Assembly: GCA_022570795.1 (NCBI GenBank)
Contig: JAKUDP010000006.1
Span: 1,798,001 to 1,862,000 of the forward strand
DNA: 64,000 nt
Direction: 5' to 3'
Origin: Sphaerulina vaccinii
Taxonomy: Eukaryota > Ascomycota > Dothideomycetes > Mycosphaerellales > Mycosphaerellaceae
Shown: in pieces, positions 28,001 to 38,838 of the stretch
Layout: each line of letters begins with the position of its first letter
Numbering within the stretch: the stretch's first letter is position 1
Notes under the pieces: generated by a model
Database searches by the model: none
What the model saw: only the letters and a program-made list of their open reading frames with translations
Told to the model about the DNA's origin: nothing
Position numbers and translations under genes: made by a program

Positions 28001-30188
28001 AAAGCAAAGTAGTCTAGAATAAGATCTTATAGATATCTACTTTATAATATTCTTTCTAACTAGATATCTATAGAAGTCTCTAGGTATAGAGTCGGACTTT
28101 ACTAGATTGTCCTAGTATATTATAGTTCTTCTAGTAGTAGGAACTCTAGAAAACAAAAGAGCTTTTAGAAAATTAGAGGTATAGATTATAAGTCTCTATC
28201 TATAAGTATTCTAAAATAATAGAATAGTAACCTATCTATATAAGATAGAATATAACGTTCCTCTCGATATAGTCTCCTATCTAGATATTATAGTAGGTAG
28301 TATATTATATAATCTAGGCGCGATCCCTATCTTAGTTATTAATAGAGCTAATTAGAGTCTCTTCTTATAAGTATTCTATTTTTAGGCCTTAGTTCTTAGC
28401 CTACTCTAGGTCTATTATACTATAGGCTTCGTAGCTAGTATTAAGTAGCGCGTACTTAGTAATAGAAATATTAGTAGAGAAGAGAGTAAAGGAGACCTTA
28501 GGTAATATAAACTAGTTATACTTATATAGAATAGTAAGTTCTTTAGTAGAAGAGTAGGAGATTTAGATAGCCTTCTTTAGCTATAGGTAGGTTCTTATTG
28601 TCCTAGATAATAGAATAGTATAGGAGGTAAAGCCTCTAGGAGCTAGAGCCTAAATTCGTATACTATAAGTTATAGTTCTTAGAGTAGATAGCTAGTAGAA
28701 GTAGATATTATAAATCTTATACTCTACTAATACCTAATAGCAACTCTTAATAGGTATATACTATTTTCTAAGAGTAGTTAAGTTAGGTAGGCCGGGTAGG
28801 AGAATAGAAAGTAACTAGAAAATATTAGAAAGTAGCTATAAAAAAAATAGAATATTTAGAAAAGTATTTCTTATATAGCTCTTCTAGACTAGAGAGGTAG
28901 TATTATTTAATATCTCTATACTAAATAGTAGAGGAGTAGGTATCTAGTTTAGAATAGTTATAAACAAAGTAGCTAGGCTTATAGTAGTAGAAGTAGTAAT
29001 CTAGGTCTTTATCTATTTTTATAAACTTCCTAGTTTAGTCTAAGTCTATTAGATCTCTTATAGGCTTGTCTTTTATAGTAGTAGTATTATTCGAGTCTTT
29101 TTTTATAAATAAATCTCTTCTTATAGTAGAAGTAGTTTAGAGGTATAGAGTAGCTAGAGCTCTATAGTAATACTATTTATAGTTCTCGAGTTCCTAGAGG
29201 TAAGTAGTAAGCTTAAAGTAGTTATAGCTAGGTAGTAGGCTATATATAAGTATAGTATATAGTTCCTAGTTTATAGCCTATTCGAGGAGGATAGAAAGAG
29301 ATTCTTTAGTTATTTCTCTCTTAAGTTCTAGTCTCTAGAATTTAGTAAAAAATAAGCTAAACTTCTTATTTATCTACTTATAAAGGAATAGCTTTCTATA
29401 TATATTCTATATATAATTCGAGTCTCTATATACTCTTTTAAGGATCTCGAGGATTCCTCTATAATCCTTTAGGTAGTAGTTAGAGTTTTATATATATAGG
29501 CTTATTTAATTATAAGTAATATCTATAAAGTAGTTTTAAATATAGGCTAGGTAGGAGGTAGTAGTAGCAAAGCGGTCGCAGTTTACTATAAGTTTCTATT
29601 CGATCTAAGTTACAAAGCGCTAGAGGTTAGTTTTATTACTTAAAAACTTATTAGAGTTAGGTAGTTATTCTAAAAAGTATATAGACTTAGAAAGCTTAGT
29701 AGTAAGAGGTATAGGCGGGTTAAGTACAATATCTATATATACTTTAGTAGGCTAATCTAGTATAGAGGATATCTAGAAAATAGTTATAGTAGAGGTAGTA
29801 GCTATAAGTATAGTATTTTTCTTAGTCTTAATATAAACTATCTCCCTATAAGTATAGTTCGATTCTTTATACTAGAAGGTAATAATAGCTTCTAGTATAG
29901 TAATATATTTATATAGGTATACGATCTTATTATATATATCTACTAGAGTAGAGAGCATATTAGCTCTCTCTATTCTAGTAGTATAAAGTTTCTATTCGAG
30001 TTTATAGGCCTTTAGGGGTTCGGCTATAGTAGCTATAGCTATCTAATTATAGGTAGCGTAGTAGTACTAGAACTAGAGGGCAGGGTATTGCTCGATATAA
30101 GTATAGAACTATTCTTTATTATCTAGGAAGAATAGTAGGTTAGGAAGAATAGATATTATAAGTAGAATCTAAGATAGAAGCTATATAA

Positions 30189-30456
30189 TATTATAAGTAG
30201 AAGGTAGGTAGGAAGGTAGGTATACTCGTATTTAGGTATAGGTGCTATAGATAGGCTATATAGACTCTATACTACTATATAGGTAGTTCTAATTAATAGG
30301 ACGTAGCTTAAAGAAAGGAAGTTCTCTCTTCGAGTATTAGAGAAGATTCTTCTCTATAGAATAGTATATATAATTTACTTATATATCCTTATAGTCTAGG
30401 TAGGCCCTTAGCCTCCTATATCTACCTTAGGTATATTATAGGCAATGCCTATAATA
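30189..30456 (-). repeat. Gypsy-2 LTR, right copy (5' LTR, 268 bp)
   Basis: Starts TATTATAAGTAGAAGG and ends GCCTATAATA, followed at once by the target duplication CTACC. It keeps a few sites (GGCAATGCC, GGTGC) that are mutated in the left copy. Confidence 0.92.
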
Positions 30457-30461
30457 CTACC

Positions 30462-30769
30462 TCTAGTTTAAAGCTATAGTAATAGTATAACTCTAAGAAT
30501 ATAAATACTATATTTTATATAAATAGAGCCTATAGAGAAGCTATATATAACGAGGCGAATCTTATAGCTAAAGCGTAGATAATAGAACTATATCGTATAG
30601 AGCAACGTAGCTATATATAGTATATAGAACTAATAAAGAAATTATAAAATATTTCTATATAACAAACTATAGCTATACTACTCTAGCTATTACTACCTAG
30701 CTATAGCTATACTAACTAGTTGCTATATCTCTATTAATAGGAGGTATACTAATATTATATATAGCCTTA

Positions 30770-30806
<37 letters not shown>

Positions 30807-33350
30807 TATACTAGAATAGTTTTAGCTATAGCTAAAATATAAAACTTATACTAGCTAATAGAAAGTATATTTTATATTTATATTTTAGACTTTCTCGTAG
30901 ATAGTTACTTTAATATAATATTATTATAGTTATATATTAAGTTTAAATATAGTATATCTAGGCTATATAGATTAAGCCCTCTAGGTAATTATACTAGATA
31001 TAGTAAATTATTATTATTATTATTTTATATACTATTAGTCTTTTCTAAAAGTATCTACTAGTTTCGAATATATAAAAATATACTTTAAGAGCAAACTATA
31101 GTTAGCGACTATTTGTTTACTAATAAGTCGAATATTTAGCTATTACTTTAGTTATTCTATTTAATTCTAAGCTTCGTCTAGTTACCTACAACTATATAAT
31201 AGATTTCGGTACTAATATTCGAATTTGCTATTATATAGTATTTTTACTAGTCTTTTAAAGTCGAGGTAAATTATACTATATTACTTAAAGTAAATATAGT
31301 TAGAGGTATAGCTAATTTCGAGGTAGCTATAGAGATTTTTAGCTAAGGCTTTTCTTCTAGTATTCGATTCTCTAGGTAGAGCTTAGTATCTTTTAGCCTA
31401 ATAATTATAATAAATTTACTAGAGGAAGTAGCTCTAGTATTAGCTTTAGTAATATTATAGAATATAGGCTAGATAGATAGTTCTTTTTAACTTAGATAAT
31501 AGCTAACTTATATTATAATATATTATATTAGCTCTTTTTTATATTTTATAAAAATACTTTATATTATTATATATAATAGAAAAAGTTTATAATATTTTAA
31601 GTATAGATAATTAATAGTAGCTAACTATTCTATATAGTACTCTTTAGTAGACTTTGTTCTAGTAGTTAGTATTAGTAAGATATATACTAGAATAATAGCT
31701 TATTCTAGTATAATAATTAAAGTATATCTATTAAGATTCTATATTCTAATTACTACCTTTCCTAATCTAGATAAGAGAATATCTACTTTATTTATTTCTA
31801 CTTTAATAAGTTAATTACTATCTTCTAGGTAGCTAAGTATACTAACTAATATATCTACTCTAGTATAAATAGAAGTTTATAAAAATAAAGAAATAGTTAG
31901 AATACTTTTAGAGAATTTTAGAGATATATAGCTATATATTTATAGTAACAAAGTTAGTATTATAATACTTTAGAAGTTAGGTAATACTATTTATATATTA
32001 TTCTTCGACTTTGTTACTAGACTACTCTACTACTAGTAGCTTTTGCTTTTAGCTAATATATTCTATATTACTACTACTAAAGCTACTAATATAGCGCCTC
32101 TAATTGCTTAGTAAGAATAGAAATAGAGATATTAATAGTTATACTAATACTAGTTTTAGCTAGTATATTAGCTCTAGAACAAATACTTATATAAATACTT
32201 TATAGAGCTTTCTCTTAAATATTCTATATATATCTCTATATAAAGTATATATAAATATATATAAATTATATATTATACTTCTTAAAATAGATATATAAAA
32301 TAAATAAATAATAAGTTAAAAAGTATATATTAATATTAATAAACTAATATCTATAAACTACTAAGCTTGTTAGTACTATAATTTCTCGAAGTATTATTAC
32401 TAAGCTAAATAATATATCTATTTATTTAAACTAATTTTCTTATAGCTATATATTTCTCTATAAAATATTATATAGAAGATATAATAGAAGCGAGCTATAA
32501 AGGAGTTAGTAGTATAAAATTTCTATATTACTTTATTAGGTAATATAGATCTACTCTATATTTAAAAAGTATATTAGCTACTAAAAATTTTATTTATTAT
32601 ATATAGTATATAATATAGTATCTAGCTTAAAGCTATAATAAAGTATATATATAACTTTATTATCGAATTTATATATATCTACTAGTATTCTCTTTTAAAT
32701 TAGTATATTAATAAGCTTCTTAGTATTATCTAAAGGTTCCCTCTATATAGCGCTATAAAGTAGATTACTCCGAGAAATATCTATACTAGTAGCTATTAAT
32801 ATTTTAATAACTTTTATAGTTTCCTCTTATACTATAAATAATAGAGTAGTTTTATTAAGTATCGAAGCTATATCTAGATTTGCGCTCTAGGCAAGTAACT
32901 ATTCTAAGAGGTTACTATTTTAGATTATAAAACTTTTAATTAATTTAGCTTTATTATAATACTATTTTAATATATAATAGTAAGAAGCTCTACTATCTTA
33001 TTATAGATGCCCTATCTATTTATACTAGCCTAGATACTACTACTAAGCTTATTAAGTTTAATATATATAAGCTTCTTAATATTATAAAATATTATAGCTA
33101 TAGTTATAAAATATAGTATACTAATTAATAGAGGTAGTAGTATTACTAAGCTTATCTATAGCAACCTTAGTAAGCTATAAAGGCTCTTAGAATACTAGAT
33201 AGGTATCTAGGTTTAGATTATTACTATAGTATAGATAGTTAAAAAATAATAGTAGTAGTCTATAACTAGTTGTACTACTAATATACTCTTCTAGTATATT
33301 ATTACTATAATTATTCTAATACCTTTTTATTACTGAATCTAGTTGCTATT
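30462..33350. repeat. RIP-degraded AT-rich DNA, older repeat layer (right piece)
   Basis: This is the third piece of the pre-insertion AT-rich layer. It contains a pure (TA)n run at about 30775-30806. Composition switches to normal over a few tens of bases at about 33,340-33,370. I see no gene, LTR pair or identifiable domain in it. Confidence 0.6.
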
Positions 33351-33584
33351 ATATTATGTTGTTAATATATACGTCGTCGAAGGTTGGTAGCAATACTGAG
33401 TTATACACGATTAGTAAGCGAGTTATACGTAGACTATGAACTATAGGGTTAGACTGTCCCGATCCATTTTGCTAGTACCTGATCTGTGTTGAACGATGAT
33501 GAGAGACAATTCGCAGTATATCAACTTCGACCACGAAATCTGTACGGTGAGCACAAATCGAGTCACATTTGAGTAGAACTCACC

Positions 33585-35363
33585 ATGCCTCACAGAGAGT
33601 CTCCGCCCCCAGCACAAGCCAAAACCATGTCTCAGCACATAGTCGAGAAGACATGGTGGAAGGAAGCCAGTATCTACCAGATCTACCCAGCATCATTCAA
33701 GGACAGCAATGGAGATGGCCTTGGGGACATTCCAGGTGTCATATCAAAGATACCTTACATCAAATCTCTGGGCATCGATGCGATCCGGCTCTCTCCCATC
33801 TATGCATCGCCACAGCATGATATGGGATACGACATCTCAGACTACAGAGATATCCATGCTCCATACGGAACACTTCAAGACGTTGAAAGACTGATCGATG
33901 AGCTACACGCAAATCAGATCAAGTTGTTGATGGATCTCGTAGTGAACCATACCTCTGACGAACACGCCTGGTTCAGGGAGTCTCGTAGCTCGAGAAATAG
34001 CACGAAACGAGACTGGTACTTCTGGAGAGATCCTAAGTACGACGAACAGGGGAATCGCAAAGAACCCAACAACTGGAGATCGATATTTGGCGGCAGTGCA
34101 TGGCACTTCGACGAGACGACTGAGCAGTACTATCTCGCATTGTTCCTGCCTTCACAGCCTGACCTTAACTGGGAGAGCTCAGAGATGCGACAAGCCACAT
34201 ATGGAGACATGAAGTTCTGGTTAGATCGTGGCGTGGATGGCTTTCGAATAGACAGCATGAACCTGATGTCAAAGCATCCCGACCTGCCAGACGCCAAGGT
34301 CACAGACCCGGACGCCAAGTACCAGGATGGCTCTGAGTTCTTCGCATCTGGGCCCAGAATGCACGATTATATTCGAGAGATGCGAACAGAAGTACTCGAC
34401 CACTACGATGTCATGACAGTAGGAGAACTTGGCTTCACCAAAGATGAGCACTCCGTCTCACAATATGTGGCCAAAGATCGACACGAGCTGAACATGGTCT
34501 TCACGGGTGATATCGTCGACATGGATTTTGGTCCCAACGGGAAGTATACACGCGATGACTTCCACCCGAGAAAGCTACGCAAGCTTACCAATATATGGCA
34601 AGAGGCTATGCCCAAGTTCAATGGCTGGAATTCAGTGTACCTCGACAACCACGACAGTGGTCGAAGCTTGAGCAGATATGGCTCAGACAAGCCAGAACAC
34701 CGCGCCGCAGCCGCGAAACTGTTCGCCATCTATCTTACCACATTGGCTGGAACACCATATCTGCTCGCTGGTCAAGAACTCGGCATGGCCCATCTCGGGA
34801 AAGACTATACTGCAGAATCATTTATCGACGTTGAAGGCAAGAATGTGTACAACGAAATTCTGGCGAAAAGAGGTGGAGATGTCTCTAAGATGGATGATGT
34901 GATGAGAGAACTGCAACTGAAAGCTCGTGATCACGGACGACTTCCAGTTCAGTGGGATACAAGTGCCCATGCAGGCTTCACCACAGCTGAAGCCAAGCCG
35001 TGGATGACCATCAACAAGGACTACACGGAGTGGAACGCAGAGAGCCAACTCAACGATCCTGACAGTGTCATGTCTTTCTACAAGAAGATGCTGGCATTGC
35101 GCAAAGACCAAGCAGACTTGTTCGTGTACGGCACTTATACTGCACTTCCCGAGCAGGAAACCGGAGATTTCGTGCTCGGGTGGGAACGCCAGGACGAGGC
35201 CGGGACCAAAGCAGTCGTACTGCTCAACTTCTCAGACCAGGAGCAGAGAGTGCCTGTTGACAAGTATAGCAAGCTCTCTGAGCTAGCTTCGAATGGCAGG
35301 GCGAAGATCGTTGGCGATCAGGCGATACTTGGTCCATATGGAGCTTGCGTCTTCAAGCAATGA
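33585..35363 (+). CDS. GH13 alpha-glucosidase (maltase/isomaltase type)
   Basis: A 592-aa intronless enzyme that hydrolyses alpha-1,4 or alpha-1,6-linked glucose from maltose-type oligosaccharides. No signal peptide is visible, so it is probably cytosolic. The four GH13 regions are present: DLVVNHTS (residues 117-124), GFRIDSMN with nucleophile D223 (219-226), VGELG with acid/base E281, and DNHD (354-357) containing the transition-state aspartate. The N-terminal WWKEASIYQIYPASF start and the calcium-type loop DSNGDGLGD (40-48) are typical of oligo-1,6-glucosidase/maltase proteins of this length. A second Met at residue 15 (33627) may be the real start. The next gene, 271 bp on and on the same strand, is a Zn2Cys6 regulator, which recalls fungal MAL clusters. 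The start codon lies only about 230 bp from RIP-degraded repeat DNA. I saw no CGG-N8-CGG site in this short promoter. Confidence 0.93.
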   Translation: MPHRESPPPAQAKTMSQHIVEKTWWKEASIYQIYPASFKDSNGDGLGDIPGVISKIPYIKSLGIDAIRLSPIYASPQHDMGYDISDYRDIHAPYGTLQDVERLIDELHANQIKLLMDLVVNHTSDEHAWFRESRSSRNSTKRDWYFWRDPKYDEQGNRKEPNNWRSIFGGSAWHFDETTEQYYLALFLPSQPDLNWESSEMRQATYGDMKFWLDRGVDGFRIDSMNLMSKHPDLPDAKVTDPDAKYQDGSEFFASGPRMHDYIREMRTEVLDHYDVMTVGELGFTKDEHSVSQYVAKDRHELNMVFTGDIVDMDFGPNGKYTRDDFHPRKLRKLTNIWQEAMPKFNGWNSVYLDNHDSGRSLSRYGSDKPEHRAAAAKLFAIYLTTLAGTPYLLAGQELGMAHLGKDYTAESFIDVEGKNVYNEILAKRGGDVSKMDDVMRELQLKARDHGRLPVQWDTSAHAGFTTAEAKPWMTINKDYTEWNAESQLNDPDSVMSFYKKMLALRKDQADLFVYGTYTALPEQETGDFVLGWERQDEAGTKAVVLLNFSDQEQRVPVDKYSKLSELASNGRAKIVGDQAILGPYGACVFKQ

Positions 35364-35634
35364 TGCCCCAATGTCCAGTATGAGGTGATAATGGTGAACT
35401 CGGCAGTAGATAGAAGACTAATACAAGAGTGTTGGATGAACACTCTCCGCCAGAGTAGACCACGCCACGCCGGCCACGGTAAAGTGATATAGTGCGTAAT
35501 GATCCCTGCACGCTTGCCGAGACCATGTGGCTAGACCCCATGGAGAAGGCGTTACTCCACACCTAAACAACTTTGACTTCGCCACTTTCTCTCGTTCCTC
35601 TCCATCATCTCCTGACCAACATGCGTGGCACATT

Positions 35635-37620
35635 ATGTTCTCCATTCTGGATGCTGCCAACGGCGGTTTCAGCAATGACAGGCCGAAGACATCGGCCGAC
35701 AGGGCATGTGACCAGTGCAAGAGCCGAAAAGTGAGATGTGACATGACAAAACCTTGTCTGACTTGCGCGGCCAAAGGGTCCACCTGCACATATGAAAAGG
35801 CGAGAAAGAAACGTGGACCAGCTGGCAAGCGCATCGAGGAGATTCGACTACACCAAAGAAGTCTATCCAGTGGCGAGCACGATGTTGTGCGACCTTTGCA
35901 GAGCACACCTATGACCGACCTTTATCGTGTCTCCACCGCACAGTTCGACAGCCAAGGACACGCGACACCGAACGGCCACATCGAACAGCAGCCACAATCT
36001 TGGTCTGCGACAACTCCCTCTCAGAGCTCCGTTGGCTTTAGTCCGAACAACTACCCGGAAATTATGAATCACCCTCAGCAGCAGCAACAGTATCAACGAC
36101 AATCACAGCACACTGTGCAAGGAGCCCCGTCTGAGCAGTCAGTTCGCGAGTCTACTGACGAGAATATGATGGCAAGTCCCAATGCGTACCTCTTTCCAAG
36201 CTTACCCGCCGAGTCTCCTACTGGCACTGGTGATACTTTCGGTGCGATTCTGGAGCAACAGCTACCTCCATTGACACCAGCTGCAGATGTATGGCCTGCC
36301 AGAGTCAACGAGACCACGCTTCTACCTTGGATCGATGTTTACTTCAAGCGATTGCATCCGACTATTCCCATTCTGAACAGGACGAATATCTACTCCGATA
36401 TGCTACTACGAAAGCATCGCATGGATCCGCAATACGGTGCTATGTTACTCAGTCTCTGCGCCTTTGCTATGACTCAGCCGGTTCAGATACATGAACGTGC
36501 CTCAATGCCTTCGCGCTCTGTGCAGGCGAAGATGCTTATGCAAGAATGTGTCAAGATGCGTGTGGCAGCAGACTTTGGAGAGGATCCGACTATGGAAATG
36601 ATACTGACCAGCTTCTTCCTATTCGCATGCCTGTTTGGCAGCAACCAGCACAAGGCAGCTCGACATCGCTTGAGAGAAGCAGTGGACCTGGCCTACTCGC
36701 TAGAACTTCATCTGCCCGACTCCTACCTAAGACTTGCTGCAGAAGCCAAGGAGCAATGGCTACGCACATACCTGGTGTTGTCTGTTACTGAGCGAGCCTA
36801 TGCGTTACAGCAAAACCACGCTATCAGCTTCAGAGGTCAACCTGGACTCACAGCCAGATTCATGCAAGCCTGGGACCCAACTGTCACGAGCGAATACATC
36901 TCTTCGCTGATCTATCAGGATCAGTCGGACTCAGTTGGCATGACTGGTTTGCTATACCTTATGGACACATTCGATGCCATTGATGAAAGTGTCATGGACT
37001 GCTGGAATGGTTTTTGTCGATACAGTGACGGCGCATGTGAGAACTTCGACAGACGCAGAGCATTGCAGATGTTCCGAGCTCAGCGGAGGGTGCGTGAAGC
37101 GTGTCTGTCCGGCAACATCTCCTTCGCCCCCACGGTGACACCCCTGCCACTTGCTCAGCTGCTAGAGAGCCAACAAGCAGACATCTCGGTCACTCAATTC
37201 TGGACCTTGAACCGATTGTGGAACCTTTGCTTGTCGCACCAGCTCTTGCGGGAGCAGTCAGACCACTGGGAATTGCGACTCGACTTCGCTTGCCACATCG
37301 CTCATGCGGCACTTCGCTACTGCAATAGCATAGCTTTGGGATCCATGGAAACACACGGCGTAGGCTTCATGGAGAAGATCTATGATATGGCAATGGGAGT
37401 CATTGTGGCGATGACTACTTCTGCTGGCATACATCTGGAGCTAGCAATACCGCCTATTGACAGTGATGTGATACCTGGCAGTACAGACGGTACTGGTCAC
37501 GAAGTCTCGGTCAGATCATTACTGGAGGGGCTACGAAACCTCATGCGAGACTTTCGAGGTGGTGACCACCCATACAATGCACGATTTGCAACAGCTCTGG
37601 ATTCGCTGCAAAGAGGTTGA
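35635..37620 (+). CDS. Zn2Cys6 transcription factor, possible maltase-cluster activator
   Basis: A 661-aa fungal binuclear zinc-cluster regulator. Cysteines at residues 25, 28, 35, 41, 44 and 51 fit C-X2-C-X6-C-X5-C-X2-C-X6-C exactly. A basic linker with RKKRGPAGKR follows. After a Gln- and Ser-rich stretch (about 100-190) a helical middle-homology region begins near LLPWIDVYFKRLHPTIPIL (about 230) and continues through residues around 450, as in the fungal-specific transcription factor domain. The frame stays open upstream to 35527, but the Met at 35635, 24 residues before the first cysteine, gives the usual spacing. Its position behind the alpha-glucosidase suggests control of alpha-glucan or maltose use, as AmyR/MalR-type proteins do. 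That role is inferred from context only. Its stop lies 66 bp from the stop of the convergent HsbA-like gene. Confidence 0.9.
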   Translation: MFSILDAANGGFSNDRPKTSADRACDQCKSRKVRCDMTKPCLTCAAKGSTCTYEKARKKRGPAGKRIEEIRLHQRSLSSGEHDVVRPLQSTPMTDLYRVSTAQFDSQGHATPNGHIEQQPQSWSATTPSQSSVGFSPNNYPEIMNHPQQQQQYQRQSQHTVQGAPSEQSVRESTDENMMASPNAYLFPSLPAESPTGTGDTFGAILEQQLPPLTPAADVWPARVNETTLLPWIDVYFKRLHPTIPILNRTNIYSDMLLRKHRMDPQYGAMLLSLCAFAMTQPVQIHERASMPSRSVQAKMLMQECVKMRVAADFGEDPTMEMILTSFFLFACLFGSNQHKAARHRLREAVDLAYSLELHLPDSYLRLAAEAKEQWLRTYLVLSVTERAYALQQNHAISFRGQPGLTARFMQAWDPTVTSEYISSLIYQDQSDSVGMTGLLYLMDTFDAIDESVMDCWNGFCRYSDGACENFDRRRALQMFRAQRRVREACLSGNISFAPTVTPLPLAQLLESQQADISVTQFWTLNRLWNLCLSHQLLREQSDHWELRLDFACHIAHAALRYCNSIALGSMETHGVGFMEKIYDMAMGVIVAMTTSAGIHLELAIPPIDSDVIPGSTDGTGHEVSVRSLLEGLRNLMRDFRGGDHPYNARFATALDSLQRG

Positions 37621-37686
37621 TAAGATGCACGACAGAACAAAAACTTTTCAATATCTGCTATGCAATACATCTGGATACTTCGGCAC

Positions 37687-38214
37687 CTATAACGTGTAGT
37701 ATAGCGACGCTCCCTGCAGCGAAGCATCGATCTTTCCCGCTCCAGCAGCTCCTCCAGCAACTTGATCCAAAGATAGCTTTGCACCAACAGCTAAGCTGAA
37801 AGTCTCGTGGTCGTACTTCAGCAAATCAATGGTAGCCTTGATCAAGCTCGTAAGCTCTGCAGCATCGAACAATGGCTTCTTGGCTTCGATCACAACCAAA
37901 CCAGCTGGAATGCTGACTCCGACACTGTTGTTGACGTTGTCGACGATGACCTTCGATTGAGCAGAAGTGAACGCAGGAGCAGCGTTGGCATCGCGGAACC
38001 CTTTTCTGTTGATGTCGTGGATGGCCAGAGCAGCAGCGAAGATTGGGTCTGCTTGTTGGATGCCACCTTGGTAGGCAGTGACAGCTGCTGTGAGGTTGCG
38101 GACTGCAATGTCGATCCCAGTGATGTCGTTGTTCACATCTTCGGCAGTTGCTCGCTTTTGTATAGTGCCGGCCAGGGCGAGAGGCGCCAGGGCGAGGAGG
38201 CTGAAGAAACGCAT
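37687..38214 (-). CDS. Secreted HsbA-like cell-wall/hydrophobic-surface-binding protein
   Basis: A 175-aa small secreted protein. The N-terminus MRFFSLLALAPLALA is a clear signal peptide, followed by a Lys-Arg pair (residues 20-21) that could be a Kex2 site. The mature part is an all-alpha, alanine-rich domain with the pattern of the hydrophobic surface binding protein A family (cell-wall galactomannoproteins), including DITGIDIAVRNLTAAVTAY and a C-terminal KYDHETFSLAVGAKL-type helix. It ends in a glycine/alanine stretch. HsbA-type proteins coat hyphae or bind hydrophobic surfaces and can recruit cutinases. The open frame extends upstream to 38331, but the signal peptide fixes the start at 38214. 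It is convergent with the Zn2Cys6 gene and diverges from the MFS gene, with about 620 bp between the two starts. Confidence 0.85.
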   Translation of the reverse strand: MRFFSLLALAPLALAGTIQKRATAEDVNNDITGIDIAVRNLTAAVTAYQGGIQQADPIFAAALAIHDINRKGFRDANAAPAFTSAQSKVIVDNVNNSVGVSIPAGLVVIEAKKPLFDAAELTSLIKATIDLLKYDHETFSLAVGAKLSLDQVAGGAAGAGKIDASLQGASLYYTL

Positions 38215-38838
38215 GTTGGCTGAATGGCTTGTTTGGTGCTTGTTTGGTTCTGGATTGGGAATGTGCTGCTGTTGTCGTCTCATCACTAAACTGGGCACGA
38301 AGAGCGTTTTGTACAGAAATGGTCTTTGCATGTGCCGAGGCGATCAACAAGCGTGGCACAATTCATCGGAGGAGTCGTTCGCTGTACAGAACACCATCGA
38401 ACTCAATTAGCAGCTATGCGAGCCGGAACGATCTACGTAGGTGGCAGCGGAGACCACGTGCGGGACCACAAGACACCTCGTGCCTGAGGCACTCAACTTT
38501 TTATACACGTGAGCATCTCCAGAGGAAAACCCAGACGAAGGAGTTCTTTAGCTCAAGATTGAGTTATAGCGAATCAGAAGCACGCCTCGTTGACTCCGAA
38601 GCCCCAGATCTCGAAGATCGGTAGCGAGTGCAGATTCCTTCCTGTTAGAGTTAGATAAGGATCCGGATCCCTGTACATTCTGCGAATGATGCAAACATGC
38701 AACACGCGAGCTGGACTTCAAGCTGGGAAGAAAACATGAGGGCAACCGGATAATAGTCTCCGCGTGCCATGCATATATGCTTGGACCCGCCCTCTTCACG
38801 TTGAATCGCCACCGCGTCGCACTGCATTGACAGGAAGC

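Larger units (their letters stand above)
24276..30461 (-). mobile_element. Second Ty3/gypsy LTR retrotransposon
   Basis: The element spans 24281-30456 (6,176 bp). A 5-bp target duplication CTACC is at 24276-24280 and 30457-30461. The LTRs are 268 bp each. Reverse transcriptase and integrase motifs are readable on the minus strand, so the right LTR is the 5' one. Its LTRs share no clear similarity with those of gypsy-1, so it is a separate family. It is RIP-inactivated. Confidence 0.92.

Noticed and set aside
33360..33584. Search for CGG-N8-CGG activator sites in the maltase promoter
   Set aside because: Only one isolated CGG triplet was seen, so no operator is claimed.
37807..38410. Plus-strand frames of 110-138 aa
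   Set aside because: They are antisense to the HsbA-like gene, whose signal peptide and domain fix the minus strand as coding.
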